Shown: positions 53,468-61,832 of the stretch, piece by piece | How the letters are laid out: each line of letters opens with the position of its first letter | How positions within the stretch are numbered: position 1 is the stretch's first letter | The notes under the pieces: generated by a model | Database searches by the model: none | What the model was told of the DNA's origin: nothing | Seen by the model: the letters and a program-made list of their open reading frames with translations, nothing else | Made by a program: the position numbers and the translations under genes | NCBI GenBank assembly: GCA_039028975.1 | Contig: JBCCHB010000005.1 | Coordinates: forward strand, 62,001-126,000 | DNA: 64,000 nucleotides | Direction of reading: 5' to 3' | From: JAHBNG01 sp039028975 | GTDB taxonomy: Bacteria > Chloroflexota > Anaerolineae > Caldilineales > Caldilineaceae

Positions 53468-54107
53468 AAGTGAGACAGGAAGTCGGCGCTATGATGCCGG
53501 ACATGAATCAAATCGGTATCAGTAGCTCACGAAAGTATCTAAGATCGAGGTGTTAGCATTCTCAAATGCTGTGTCTACCAGGCTAGAGCCACATTTGAGA
53601 ATACTCCATCCTCTCAAATCGTGAACTACTGAGTATGCGTACAGACCAACGACACAGACATCAACCGATGTCGTTGCACGGGGTCTAACAAAATTGGCTC
53701 TTCGGGATCTCAGGGGGTCAACAGCCGTCTTCCAGGAAGAGTGCATAGCCACCTTATCCCGTTATTGATGTCAACCCCTGAGATCCTGTTGAACCACAAA
53801 TTTATTGTACAACAATGCCTGTAGAAGCGTCATTTCTGCATACTCTCTGAGGTGCATCGTATCCAACTGATTATCATACCTTCCCCGAATGCCTAAGGCA
53901 CTTCTCACGGATTCATTTATTTTTTTGAGCAAGCAGTGGTGAGATTCTTCGCGTTCCTTGAAACACCCGATCCAAACGTTTTGTATGCCCTACAGGCGTA
54001 CCCAACTGGCATTCGACGGCTCAGAATGATACAATTCGGGCCTATCTGAAAAAATCTTTCCTCTAGACCAAAATACAACCTGCATTCCTATAGTTGATGT
54101 TCACTGG
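53468..54107. other. Gene-free gap between the two receptor genes
   Basis: 640 nt. GGATCTCAGGGG at 53705-53716 is exactly inverted at 53775-53786, perhaps the trace of a small element. A 77-codon minus frame (53519-53752) has no family features and is not called. The promoter of the 864-residue receptor gene may lie here; none was identified. Confidence 0.45.
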
Positions 54108-56351
54108 TCATTGTGAGTAACAAGGTTCTCCTTTCTCATTATTAATACTATAGCGTGCTCCTGGCACAAATTGACCACTCTGTCCGTCATCGTTTATGGT
54201 CACCCGCGCAACGCGGAAAACCTCCTGACAGATTTCACCCTCGCTATCGAACCAGATCTCGCCGAGTGGCGTTTGAAAGGACAAATTGCTCTGATGAAGC
54301 TGCTCTTTTAATCTTCGGCGTAACTGCGGCAATTCCATGACGGAAATTTGTTCAGTTTCATTGATTTTGATCAGAGAGTCAACAACGACTTGTACAGCCG
54401 TAAACATTTGAGCCGCTATTTGTGAGGGTTGCTTGCCGGTTGCCGTTTCATATGCCTGGATGAACTTGGGATTAATGTTTGTCTTCAAATCAATGTCATA
54501 CGCTTGGGCAATCACGAGGCCATTACACGCTTGACCACAATCCGCAAAAATCTTCGAGGAATTCATCCCATTGCCGCCAATGATTTCTCCGTCAAACTCA
54601 TGGTCAAATCTTTCTTGATATTGTGCCCTAAATAGCTGGACAATCTTAACCCCATCGCTAAAGCGTCCTGAAATAATCAACAAGTCCGGCGGGTTGTCCA
54701 GAAGTTGGGTGATTTGATCTGCGTAATCGTTGTCAAAATCATCTTTGGCAAAGGGAATATCATATACGGGGGTGAGTCTATCGTTTTGACTGATGGCTTC
54801 TCTAAATGCCTTGGCTTCAGATTCAGTAAAGGCATCCTCTTCTAAATAAAGTAGCGCAACATCGCTAACCCCAGATTGTATCTCCGCAATTGCAAAACCG
54901 GCATACGCGGATACGGGAGCCGAGGTTCGGAAGATAAAATCGCCAGCCTGCGGTATGCCGTCGGCGGTATTCGACGGGCCAATAACAACAATTCCTGCGT
55001 CGTTGGCGATTGGGTGAGTATGGGTCGCCTGTTCTGAATAGGTTGGTCCAATAATCACAGCGAATTCACTTTCATTGGTAGTCAAGCGCTCATATACGTT
55101 TTTTGCACCATCATTATCGCTACGCGTATCAAAAGTTGTCGTCTCAATAGTAAATTGGTAAATGCCGCTCGCAATCAGCTGATTTTGGAAGTAACTCGTT
55201 GCTGCATCGGCGGCAAACCGTTGATCCTCACCGAGAGGGTTGTCCGCACCCGTTCGATCAATTGCAACGGCAATCTTGATTGTATTGGTTTCGAAATCAA
55301 AAATACAATTATTGTTTATCACAATGCCCGCATGTTTCTGACAGAGCTTTGCAAAGGTGCCATCGTCGCGCATTCGGTCCACTGTCTCATCGATTAGGTT
55401 TCGCAGACCCAAATTTTCTGCTTTTAGCCACATACCATAGGTCTCATTTTCTGAATTACCTCTACCCGAAATGACTTTTAGGCCATCCTGACCTGCGTGG
55501 TTGCGTACGGCAAATTTTATCAGAGAAAGATTACTTTTATAGACTTTGATGCGCCCATCATCAATAAGCACTTCATCCAGCGCATCTTTGCGTGAAGGCT
55601 TTTGCACTATCCCAATATCTTCACTAAAGTTACACTGCTCCTTGTAGTTGTCCAGCGTTGCTTCTCCCGTTGTTCCATGTATGACGATTAAGACTGTATT
55701 CGAGCTATCTAAACGCGGATCACAATAGCTGTCAATTGGGCTGTTACTAACAACAGTCAGAGCCTGTGGATCTGAAGAGTACCCATTGGTACAAATACGA
55801 TCATTAAGTTGCTCTGGATTGCGCTCATCAAGCGGAACCGATTCGCAACGCTTGGATGTATATGAAACGCTACCAATAAGAAAACCAATACTATCTTCTC
55901 TAACTTTATTCCCGCGCTCGGAAACAGTCGTATCTTTAAATTCTATATGTTCTCCAATCTCGCTCTCGACGGTTACGTTAAACCACCGAAGGACAAACTC
56001 ACGTACAAGGTCGACTTCAAAACCCTTGAACTCTCCCCCGTCTTTGTAGGTGTATGGTCCCGATTCTACACTGGCAGCAACAACTACTTTACCTCTTGCT
56101 CTTAGATATTCACGAGCAGATTCTGCCGTATCACCTACGATTGGTATAGGGACGTTATCCTCAGTACTTTCAGGGGGCTCATCCAATTTAGCTTCTGATG
56201 GTTCTTGGCTATCAGTTAGAGAGTCGTTCTGGCTGGGAGGTTCATCACCAGATTGTTTTGTGGGGTGAAACGGATTCCAAAAGTAAAGCGCAGCAAGAAG
56301 CAATGCAATCAATACCACAGTTATTGCGAAGGTACTATTTTTGTTCTCCAT
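54108..56351 (-). CDS. Membrane-anchored receptor with fused type 2 and type 1 periplasmic-binding domains, no EAD
   Basis: 747 residues: membrane segment at about 7-25, a Pro/Ser/Glu-rich stalk to about 85, an amino-acid-receptor fold (VVVAASVESGPYTYKDGG, GFEVDLVREFVL) to about 345, and a leucine/amide-receptor fold (IKIAVAIDRTGADNPLGEDQ, GPTYSEQATHTHPIA, ISGRFSDGVKIVQ) to the end. Long stretches are nearly identical to the 864-residue paralogue, pointing to duplication with later conversion. It lacks the EAD1-like head, but the next gene upstream (56518-57168) supplies one as a separate protein, so the two may form the split version of the same receptor. A GAGTG-type site lies before ATG 56351. 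Confidence 0.85.
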   Translation of the reverse strand: MENKNSTFAITVVLIALLLAALYFWNPFHPTKQSGDEPPSQNDSLTDSQEPSEAKLDEPPESTEDNVPIPIVGDTAESAREYLRARGKVVVAASVESGPYTYKDGGEFKGFEVDLVREFVLRWFNVTVESEIGEHIEFKDTTVSERGNKVREDSIGFLIGSVSYTSKRCESVPLDERNPEQLNDRICTNGYSSDPQALTVVSNSPIDSYCDPRLDSSNTVLIVIHGTTGEATLDNYKEQCNFSEDIGIVQKPSRKDALDEVLIDDGRIKVYKSNLSLIKFAVRNHAGQDGLKVISGRGNSENETYGMWLKAENLGLRNLIDETVDRMRDDGTFAKLCQKHAGIVINNNCIFDFETNTIKIAVAIDRTGADNPLGEDQRFAADAATSYFQNQLIASGIYQFTIETTTFDTRSDNDGAKNVYERLTTNESEFAVIIGPTYSEQATHTHPIANDAGIVVIGPSNTADGIPQAGDFIFRTSAPVSAYAGFAIAEIQSGVSDVALLYLEEDAFTESEAKAFREAISQNDRLTPVYDIPFAKDDFDNDYADQITQLLDNPPDLLIISGRFSDGVKIVQLFRAQYQERFDHEFDGEIIGGNGMNSSKIFADCGQACNGLVIAQAYDIDLKTNINPKFIQAYETATGKQPSQIAAQMFTAVQVVVDSLIKINETEQISVMELPQLRRRLKEQLHQSNLSFQTPLGEIWFDSEGEICQEVFRVARVTINDDGQSGQFVPGARYSINNEKGEPCYSQ

Positions 56352-56413
56352 ATGACACTCACTTGATAATTTTGTGTATAGCTGATGAACGTCAATCTAT
56401 TGGTTCCATCTAA

Positions 56414-56460
56414 GTGGCACGGGCAAGATGCCCGTGCCACGAGCGGACAGGAGTGTCCGC
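56414..56460. repeat. Double-hairpin dispersed repeat
   Basis: GTGGCACGGGC-AAGAT-GCCCGTGCCAC (56414-56440) followed by GCGGACA-GGAG-TGTCCGC (56443-56460). This pattern is found between genes in many bacteria (its translation gives WHGQDARAT). It lies in the 166-nt gap between the EAD1 gene and the 747-residue receptor gene and could shape their shared mRNA. Confidence 0.75.
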
Positions 56461-56517
56461 CTTACGATTTGGGCGAAACGACGACCAAGACCATAAAGGC
56501 GATCACCATGCCGATAG

Positions 56518-57168
56518 TTAGGCCCTCAAAAATCTTAATTGCTTCCCTTGGGATCCATGGATATACGCTAGCCAATCAGCCGCTAGTTCTTCTTGATCCA
56601 GCAAAATATCTATTAGGGGTGAAACTTTAGCACGTTTGTAGGTGTAGCTGTAAAAGTCTGCTATTTTCGTTGGATTCTGTTGTGCTGACCCTTGTAATGG
56701 TGTGAAAGGAAAATTATGTGCTGTTAAGAATCTTCTGAGGCAGCGATAGGCATCAATATAGTCGCGATGTCTTAATGCCTGGCCCAAATGGTTTTCACGA
56801 AAGCGTTTGTGTAATTCACGGAGGACTTCCAATGGGCAATCTTGGGTAAGGGCTTTTAAGTGCTTATCGCTTGCTTGCTGTTCGTTGGAGTCTGCTGGCG
56901 GGCACTCTGAATCGCGGTACTTACGAAGAGCATCGCGCAGTTCCGGGTTTGCGCCGTACTCCTTGTCAACGACGGTCAGTAACTGACTAAACTCATTCTG
57001 GTTGTTTGCTTCCACCAAAACAGCATGCCAGATGTTGATTACATTCGTCCCAACAGGCATTATTGATGCGGACAAACCAGCATCTTCAATGATGCGGCGG
57101 ATACTTGGCGCGTCCGCATAAAGGTTGGCTAAGATCGTACGTAAGTTTGCTAATATTTGGGGTTCCAT
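56518..57168 (-). CDS. EAD1-like domain protein with an unassigned C-terminal domain
   Basis: 216 residues. Residues 1-88 are EAD1-like (LRTILANLYADAPSIRRIIEDA, INIWHAVLVEANN, LLTVVDKEYGANPELRDAL), aligning with the head of the 864-residue receptor. Residues 110-216 form a mostly helical domain (LEVLRELHKRFRENHLGQAL, DYIDAYRCLRRFL, ADFYSYTYKRAKV) that I do not recognise. In known systems EAD1 links an effector or NTPase to a partner through like-like contact. Cytoplasmic. No strong ribosome-binding site before ATG 57168. It lies 222 nt after the TIR-like gene on the same strand. Confidence 0.75.
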   Translation of the reverse strand: MEPQILANLRTILANLYADAPSIRRIIEDAGLSASIMPVGTNVINIWHAVLVEANNQNEFSQLLTVVDKEYGANPELRDALRKYRDSECPPADSNEQQASDKHLKALTQDCPLEVLRELHKRFRENHLGQALRHRDYIDAYRCLRRFLTAHNFPFTPLQGSAQQNPTKIADFYSYTYKRAKVSPLIDILLDQEELAADWLAYIHGSQGKQLRFLRA

Positions 57169-57390
57169 CGAAAATCTTATTGCCTATTCTAACTATCATG
57201 AGGCGAAATTTGATTATGTTTTCACGACGTACAGGTAGAGCTTTTAGTTCACAGGTTGGAAAATTTCTCGCTGTTCTTGCTCGAAATGAATAAAATTGCC
57301 TTAGCAGACGACCAAACTACATTTCGATATGGTTGGAGAACAATAATGGAATATTGGTTATTGCGCTCTCACAGCAGGCTGATACGTCAT

Positions 57391-58197
57391 CTACCCCAAG
57401 AGCTTGATAATCTCCTTCGCTAATCCCATGCCAATTTTCAGATCAAGACCACCGGCAAAATAAACAGCCCTCACTTCATGTAAAAGCGTTTCTGGAAGCT
57501 CGCCACCAGCTCCTTTGTGGAGGAGTATAATATGCTCAGGAAAGCTGGCCATGCAAGCTCCTAAATCAAATTTAACGAATGTATTTTCTGTGTTGGCCAG
57601 AATCTCTTCGTGTGGATAGCAAATTATGGCGCCGGTACACTCACGAATAATGTCTACTCGGTTCATGATCTCCGCGAAATTACCTAGCTGTGAGCGGGAT
57701 ACAGGCTCTATGTTGCTTAATTCTATGTCTGGCGCTAATTCCTCTAATAGCTCGAAAACTGACAAAATCTCTTCCAGAATCTCTTGATCATAGTGAGAGA
57801 TAAAAATTTTGGCCGAGCGCTTGGGGGCAACCGATGGCTGTGGCGGTTCTGGCTCTGGATCCGATAGTATCGGCTCCTTGGCGTTTTCTTGTATCATCTT
57901 TAGCATTTTTTCCAGATATTCTTTGCCTAATTTAAAATCATCTGGCGACACGATAGATTTCCGCGGATTCATCGCATCTTTACTTTTCGTCAGGAGATCC
58001 CGTATATCATTAAGCGGGAATGAATCTGGTAGCTCTTGGACTAATTGTTCCGTTTCATCACGCCATTTGCGGAATGTTTCAGATAGAGATTCAGGAAATC
58101 CTGTTCTAACGGCGAAATCGGCAAATTCATCATAGCTGATGTCATGTAATCTAATGAGTAGCTTATCGGCATCTGAACGTAATTGTTGATAATTCAT
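57391..58197 (-). CDS. TIR-like (nucleotide-binding, PF10137-type) protein coupled to Amt2
   Basis: 268 residues. An N-terminal helical domain (1-75; FADFAVRTGFPESLSETFRKW) may be another effector-associated type; a charged helix and Pro-rich linker follow to about 127. Residues 128-250 have a flavodoxin-like TIR layout: KIFISHYDQEILEEI, DIIRECTGAIICYPHEE, FVKFDLGACMASFPEHIILLH and LLHEVRAVYFAGG. In PF10137-type TIR enzymes, which cleave NAD in several defence systems, the third block carries a catalytic Glu in a FELG motif; here it is Asp211 (FDLG), so activity is uncertain. Its ATG overlaps the amt2 stop as ATGA, with GGAG 7 nt upstream, so it is translated together with the channel. Confidence 0.65.
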   Translation of the reverse strand: MNYQQLRSDADKLLIRLHDISYDEFADFAVRTGFPESLSETFRKWRDETEQLVQELPDSFPLNDIRDLLTKSKDAMNPRKSIVSPDDFKLGKEYLEKMLKMIQENAKEPILSDPEPEPPQPSVAPKRSAKIFISHYDQEILEEILSVFELLEELAPDIELSNIEPVSRSQLGNFAEIMNRVDIIRECTGAIICYPHEEILANTENTFVKFDLGACMASFPEHIILLHKGAGGELPETLLHEVRAVYFAGGLDLKIGMGLAKEIIKLLG

Positions 58198-59594
58198 GAG
58201 GCGTCTCCACTTTCATTTAAGCTATAGGCAACTTCACCATGTTCGAAAAAATCTAGGCCACGCTTTTCGACTTCCGGAGACACCCGAATGTCGGCAAACC
58301 TGGAAATTATCCCTAGCAGGACAAACACAACCACAAAGGACCACGCTGGAATCACTAAGGAGCCTAGCACCTGTGATGGTATTGATATACTTTCTACAAA
58401 CAATCCAGCCGCAATGCCACCCCAAATGCCGCATAGCCCATGAACCCCAAAGGCACCAACGGCATCGTCTATTTTTAATTCATTAAGCAGGTAAACACCA
58501 ACAATAACCAGCAACCCCGCAACCGCACCGATGATGATCGACTGAATTGGTTCGACAAGATTGCATGACGCGGTGATGGCTACAAGCCCTCCAAGCACAC
58601 CCTGAATGACCATTGACAGCTCTATTCTTCCTGTGGCCATTTGCCGCGCCACCGTCACCAATGCCGCGCCAGCGCAGGCCGCTAATGTGGTATTGAGGGC
58701 GATTAATCCCACAAGTTGAGGGGTATTGTCATTGCCAATAATGCCCAAAGTGCTGCCTACATTAAATCCGTACCAACCGATCCATAGGATAAACATGCCT
58801 AAGGTTGCTAAGGGTAAATTATGGCTTGCCAACTGGCGCAGTTCCTGGGGGGTTAGCTCCTCTCTATTGGCAAATTTACCAAATCTTGCCTTCAATAAGA
58901 GCACACAAGCCAAACTAGCGAAGCCACCAACAGCGTGGACAGAAAGTGAGCCAGCAAAGTCGCGGAACCCTCGCTCGTATAGCCATCCCCCACTGGCCCA
59001 ATAGCCACTTGTTGGATAGACTATACCGATCATGACAAAGGTAAGCACCACATATGCCCACGGTCTCATCCTGCCGGCTACCGCACCTGAACAAATGGTC
59101 GCTGCGGTGGCAGCAAATGCCACCTGAAAGAAAAAATCAATATGTAGAGCGATAAAGTTGGCACCAAGACGCGGGGTTATGTCTTGCAAAAAGAGATAAG
59201 GTAAATGTATTTCCCACAGATAACTCTGATTCCCAATATCAAGAATCTTGATGATCTGTTCCGGCGCTACATCTTGAGCAGGCTGAAACATGATTGCATA
59301 GCCAAAACTAAAGAATATCAAGACCCCAATACATACATCGATTACATTTTTGAACAGGACATTGACTGTATTTTTCACAGCATTGAAGCCCGATTCAAGC
59401 ATGGCAAAGCCTAGTTGCATCATGAAGACTAAGATCGCGGCGACTAACACCCACAAATTATTAATAGCGTTGGCTAGGTCCATATTCGTCGGCGCGTCTT
59501 GGGCAAAGAGAGGCTTTGTCCAAAAGAATACGAAGAGCAGACAACAAAAAAGTACTCGTACTAACTGTTGGTAGCTATTCAAAAACCGCTTCAT
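58194..59594 (-). CDS. amt: Ammonium transporter (Amt family) with signal peptide, Amt2
   Basis: 466 residues. A cleavable signal (about 1-31, LFAQDAP) is followed by eleven membrane segments, as in AmtB proteins with a processed N-terminus. Seen: Asp212 in RDFAGSLSVH, His220 of the twin-His pair and the second His in FGVHGLCGIWGGIAA near residue 383, and GYWASGGWLYE. The C-terminal tail after FADIRVSPEVEKRGLDFFEHGE is short. It is clearly distinct from Amt1. Amt proteins usually pair with a PII protein; here the partner gene is TIR-like and translationally coupled. Likely first gene of the locus, transcribed from the gene-free region beyond 59594. Confidence 0.94.
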   Translation of the reverse strand: MKRFLNSYQQLVRVLFCCLLFVFFWTKPLFAQDAPTNMDLANAINNLWVLVAAILVFMMQLGFAMLESGFNAVKNTVNVLFKNVIDVCIGVLIFFSFGYAIMFQPAQDVAPEQIIKILDIGNQSYLWEIHLPYLFLQDITPRLGANFIALHIDFFFQVAFAATAATICSGAVAGRMRPWAYVVLTFVMIGIVYPTSGYWASGGWLYERGFRDFAGSLSVHAVGGFASLACVLLLKARFGKFANREELTPQELRQLASHNLPLATLGMFILWIGWYGFNVGSTLGIIGNDNTPQLVGLIALNTTLAACAGAALVTVARQMATGRIELSMVIQGVLGGLVAITASCNLVEPIQSIIIGAVAGLLVIVGVYLLNELKIDDAVGAFGVHGLCGIWGGIAAGLFVESISIPSQVLGSLVIPAWSFVVVFVLLGIISRFADIRVSPEVEKRGLDFFEHGEVAYSLNESGDAS

Positions 59595-59823
59595 TATGGC
59601 TTATGTTCTCCTGTGCAGATTAAAGTTTTGAGAGACAATAGGGGACAACTGATACCATTTGGCTCTGCAAGGACCATGAATGATTCGTACTTTCTCTCTG
59701 AGAATGGGGCAACCATTCATGGCCTTCACAACCGCAGTTGATATGACTTGAAAGGAAATGATAGTGTCTAAAAACATTGACTTTTCAGAAACAAGGTCTA
59801 GCAGCCGCTAGTTCTAGTTCACT

Positions 59824-59955
59824 AATGGCAAGGTTTGCTACGCAAACAGAACGAAAGTTCTGTAGGGTAGCAATCCCTCTGGGTTTTACTAAGAAAATTG
59901 AAATGTCTACCCTGAGAGCTATCAAACTTGTGTAGGGTAGCAAAATGGCAAGGTT
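59824..59955. other. Cluster of small hairpins flanked by direct repeats upstream of amt2
   Basis: GTTTGC-TAC-GCAAAC (59833-59847) directly followed by AGAAC-GAAA-GTTCT (59848-59861, a GNRA loop). TGTAGGGTAGCAA occurs at 59861-59873 and again at 59931-59943, and AATGGCAAGGTT occurs at 59824-59835 and 59944-59955, so the block is framed by direct repeats about 120 nt apart. It could be a structured RNA or a mobile-element trace. Confidence 0.4.
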
Positions 59956-60623
59956 AGATTCAGAACCTTAAGCTGATGATACTGAAAAAATCACATTCTC
60001 TTTTGAAGAGAGATATGTACTTGTACAAATGAGAGAGGAAATAAGAGTGGCGAAGTATGCTATCCTAACCTGGGCAAATTCAAGCAAACTGAATTTTCTA
60101 TCGCCTGTTTGTGTGCTAATCAAGGATATCACATAGGGAGGTAGAGTTGATCTACACAATTCCTATTCAAAACCTCTGATTTTGGCACAGTGATAATAGA
60201 TTTGGTGAACTTGATGAGAAGATTGAAACTGGAGGGATTGAGTTGGGCAAACAGTGTTTGAATATTTGTAGATTAGTGCTATGAACCTGTAAATCTCCAG
60301 GGGATGACCATAAAGTTAAATCTAACTATGGAGTGAGGGCACTCAGGCTCCTTACTCTTCAGCTAGGTTTGTCTCAGCCCCAACTATCGTGCTAAGGGTA
60401 ACTATACATGCCAGTTGACCTTCCTCGGCAGCGTTCATGACACGAATGATTTTAGTCTAATCCGCTACACGGTTTGGTTAGGCTAGGGCTTGTAGAATTC
60501 GCCACCCATTGCGCCGCTGGACATGAACTTATGGTAGGGTTCAAATTGCCCGCTTCAGCTGGAATTTTTGGCTATGTAGACTTCTTCAGAAGTGCGTTGT
60601 GAGCGCATCATGATTCTATAATA
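59956..60623. other. Gene-free stretch
   Basis: No credible gene on either strand; a 63-codon minus frame at 59968-60159 shows no family features. The amt2 promoter is expected between about 59600 and 60100 but I could not single one out. Confidence 0.45.
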
Positions 60624-61721
60624 TTACACCGCGTACATTTTGACCGCTGCGGGATCCAGATCCAATCCCAAGCCAGGTTTATTGGGATCAGGAGACCAAA
60701 GGCCATTTTGAGGCTCCTGAAATTCGGTAAAGACAATGCGGTCCGTCTCTTCGGTGACGCCTAGATACTCAACGATACGCAGGTTAGGGATGGCGCAGCA
60801 GAGATGTAAATGGAATAGCTGGTAGGCATGAGGAGCCACCGGCAGGTTAAAGGCATCGGCCAAATGGGCGACCTTCATCCACTCGGTGATGCCGCCAACG
60901 CGGCCTACGTCTGGTTGCGCGATATCAGCCCCACCTCTGGTCAGAAGATCTTTGAAGCCGTACTTGGTGTATTCGTGTTCACCCGTAGCAATGGGAATAT
61001 CCGTCGCTCTGGCAATAGCGGCTAGCCCTTCAATATCATCAGCCAGCACCGGTTCTTCGAACCAGCCGATGCGATAGGGTGCAAAGGCTTTGGCCATAGC
61101 AATGGCCTGTTTGGCATAGTAGCCATTGTTGGCATCAATGAGAATCTCAATGTCATCACCAACTGCCTCGCGTACGGCCGCCAGGCGAGCAATATCCTCA
61201 CGCTCACTTTTCCCAAAGTCCTTGCCCACCTTCATCTTGACCGCCTTCATGCCGCGCACTACGTAGCTCATCTGCTCGGCAACTAATTCATCAATGCTAA
61301 AGTGGGTCCAACCACCGCTGCCGTAGACAGGAACGGTGTCAGTATAGGGGCCAAGAAGCTGATAGAGCGGTACGTTGAAATATTTGGCCTTTAGATCCCA
61401 TAGGGCGATATCAACGGCCGAAAGCGCATTAAAGGCCAGTCCTTTACGACCCACTCCGCGGATCGCCCAGAACATATCATTCCACAGCTTCTCGATATGT
61501 AGTGGATTTTGGTCAACTAAGATGGGCTTGAGGGTTCCCTCAATCACTGCGCGGGAAGCCAGACCACCGCCACCGGCACCCAAGCCCTCGATTCCTTCGT
61601 CGGATATCACGTGGGCAAAGCAAAAAGTGCGACCTGACGTTCGATGGCGGATGGTAGCGTCCTGAATTCCAGGGAGATCTGGGATTGTAAGCACCGTGGT
61701 TTTGACATCGACAATTTTCAT
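60624..61721 (-). CDS. Enolase-superfamily (mandelate racemase/muconate lactonizing type) enzyme
   Basis: 365 residues from ATG 61721 (AAGGAG 7 nt upstream; the frame is open to 61781). Abstracts the alpha proton of a carboxylate bound to Mg2+. Seen: Lys162-Met-Lys164 (AVKMKVGKD), metal ligands Asp196 (LIDANNG), Glu222 (WFEEPV) and Glu248 (ATGEHEY), and His298 (PVAPHAYQ) with Asp271 in AQPDVGRVGG. The KxK plus Asp-His pair and Glu-Glu-type metal set fit the mandelate racemase subgroup, whose members mostly dehydrate sugar acids. Last gene of a three-gene minus-strand set with a propeller protein and aminotransferase. Confidence 0.92.
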   Translation of the reverse strand: MKIVDVKTTVLTIPDLPGIQDATIRHRTSGRTFCFAHVISDEGIEGLGAGGGGLASRAVIEGTLKPILVDQNPLHIEKLWNDMFWAIRGVGRKGLAFNALSAVDIALWDLKAKYFNVPLYQLLGPYTDTVPVYGSGGWTHFSIDELVAEQMSYVVRGMKAVKMKVGKDFGKSEREDIARLAAVREAVGDDIEILIDANNGYYAKQAIAMAKAFAPYRIGWFEEPVLADDIEGLAAIARATDIPIATGEHEYTKYGFKDLLTRGGADIAQPDVGRVGGITEWMKVAHLADAFNLPVAPHAYQLFHLHLCCAIPNLRIVEYLGVTEETDRIVFTEFQEPQNGLWSPDPNKPGLGLDLDPAAVKMYAV

Positions 61722-61832
61722 GGGTGGTCTCCTTTTTGGTTCGATACTAGACGTTCTGCTGTCGCTAATAAGGGAGGCCAAAGAGATTAATGGAAGACAG
61801 GAACGTGGGCGATAGAGGTGAATGAGATCATC

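Noticed and set aside
53519..53752. 77-codon minus-strand frame between the receptor genes
   Set aside because: No ribosome-binding site or recognisable motif, and it overlaps an inverted repeat.
59968..60159. 63-codon minus frame upstream of amt2
   Set aside because: Composition unlike neighbouring genes and no start signal.
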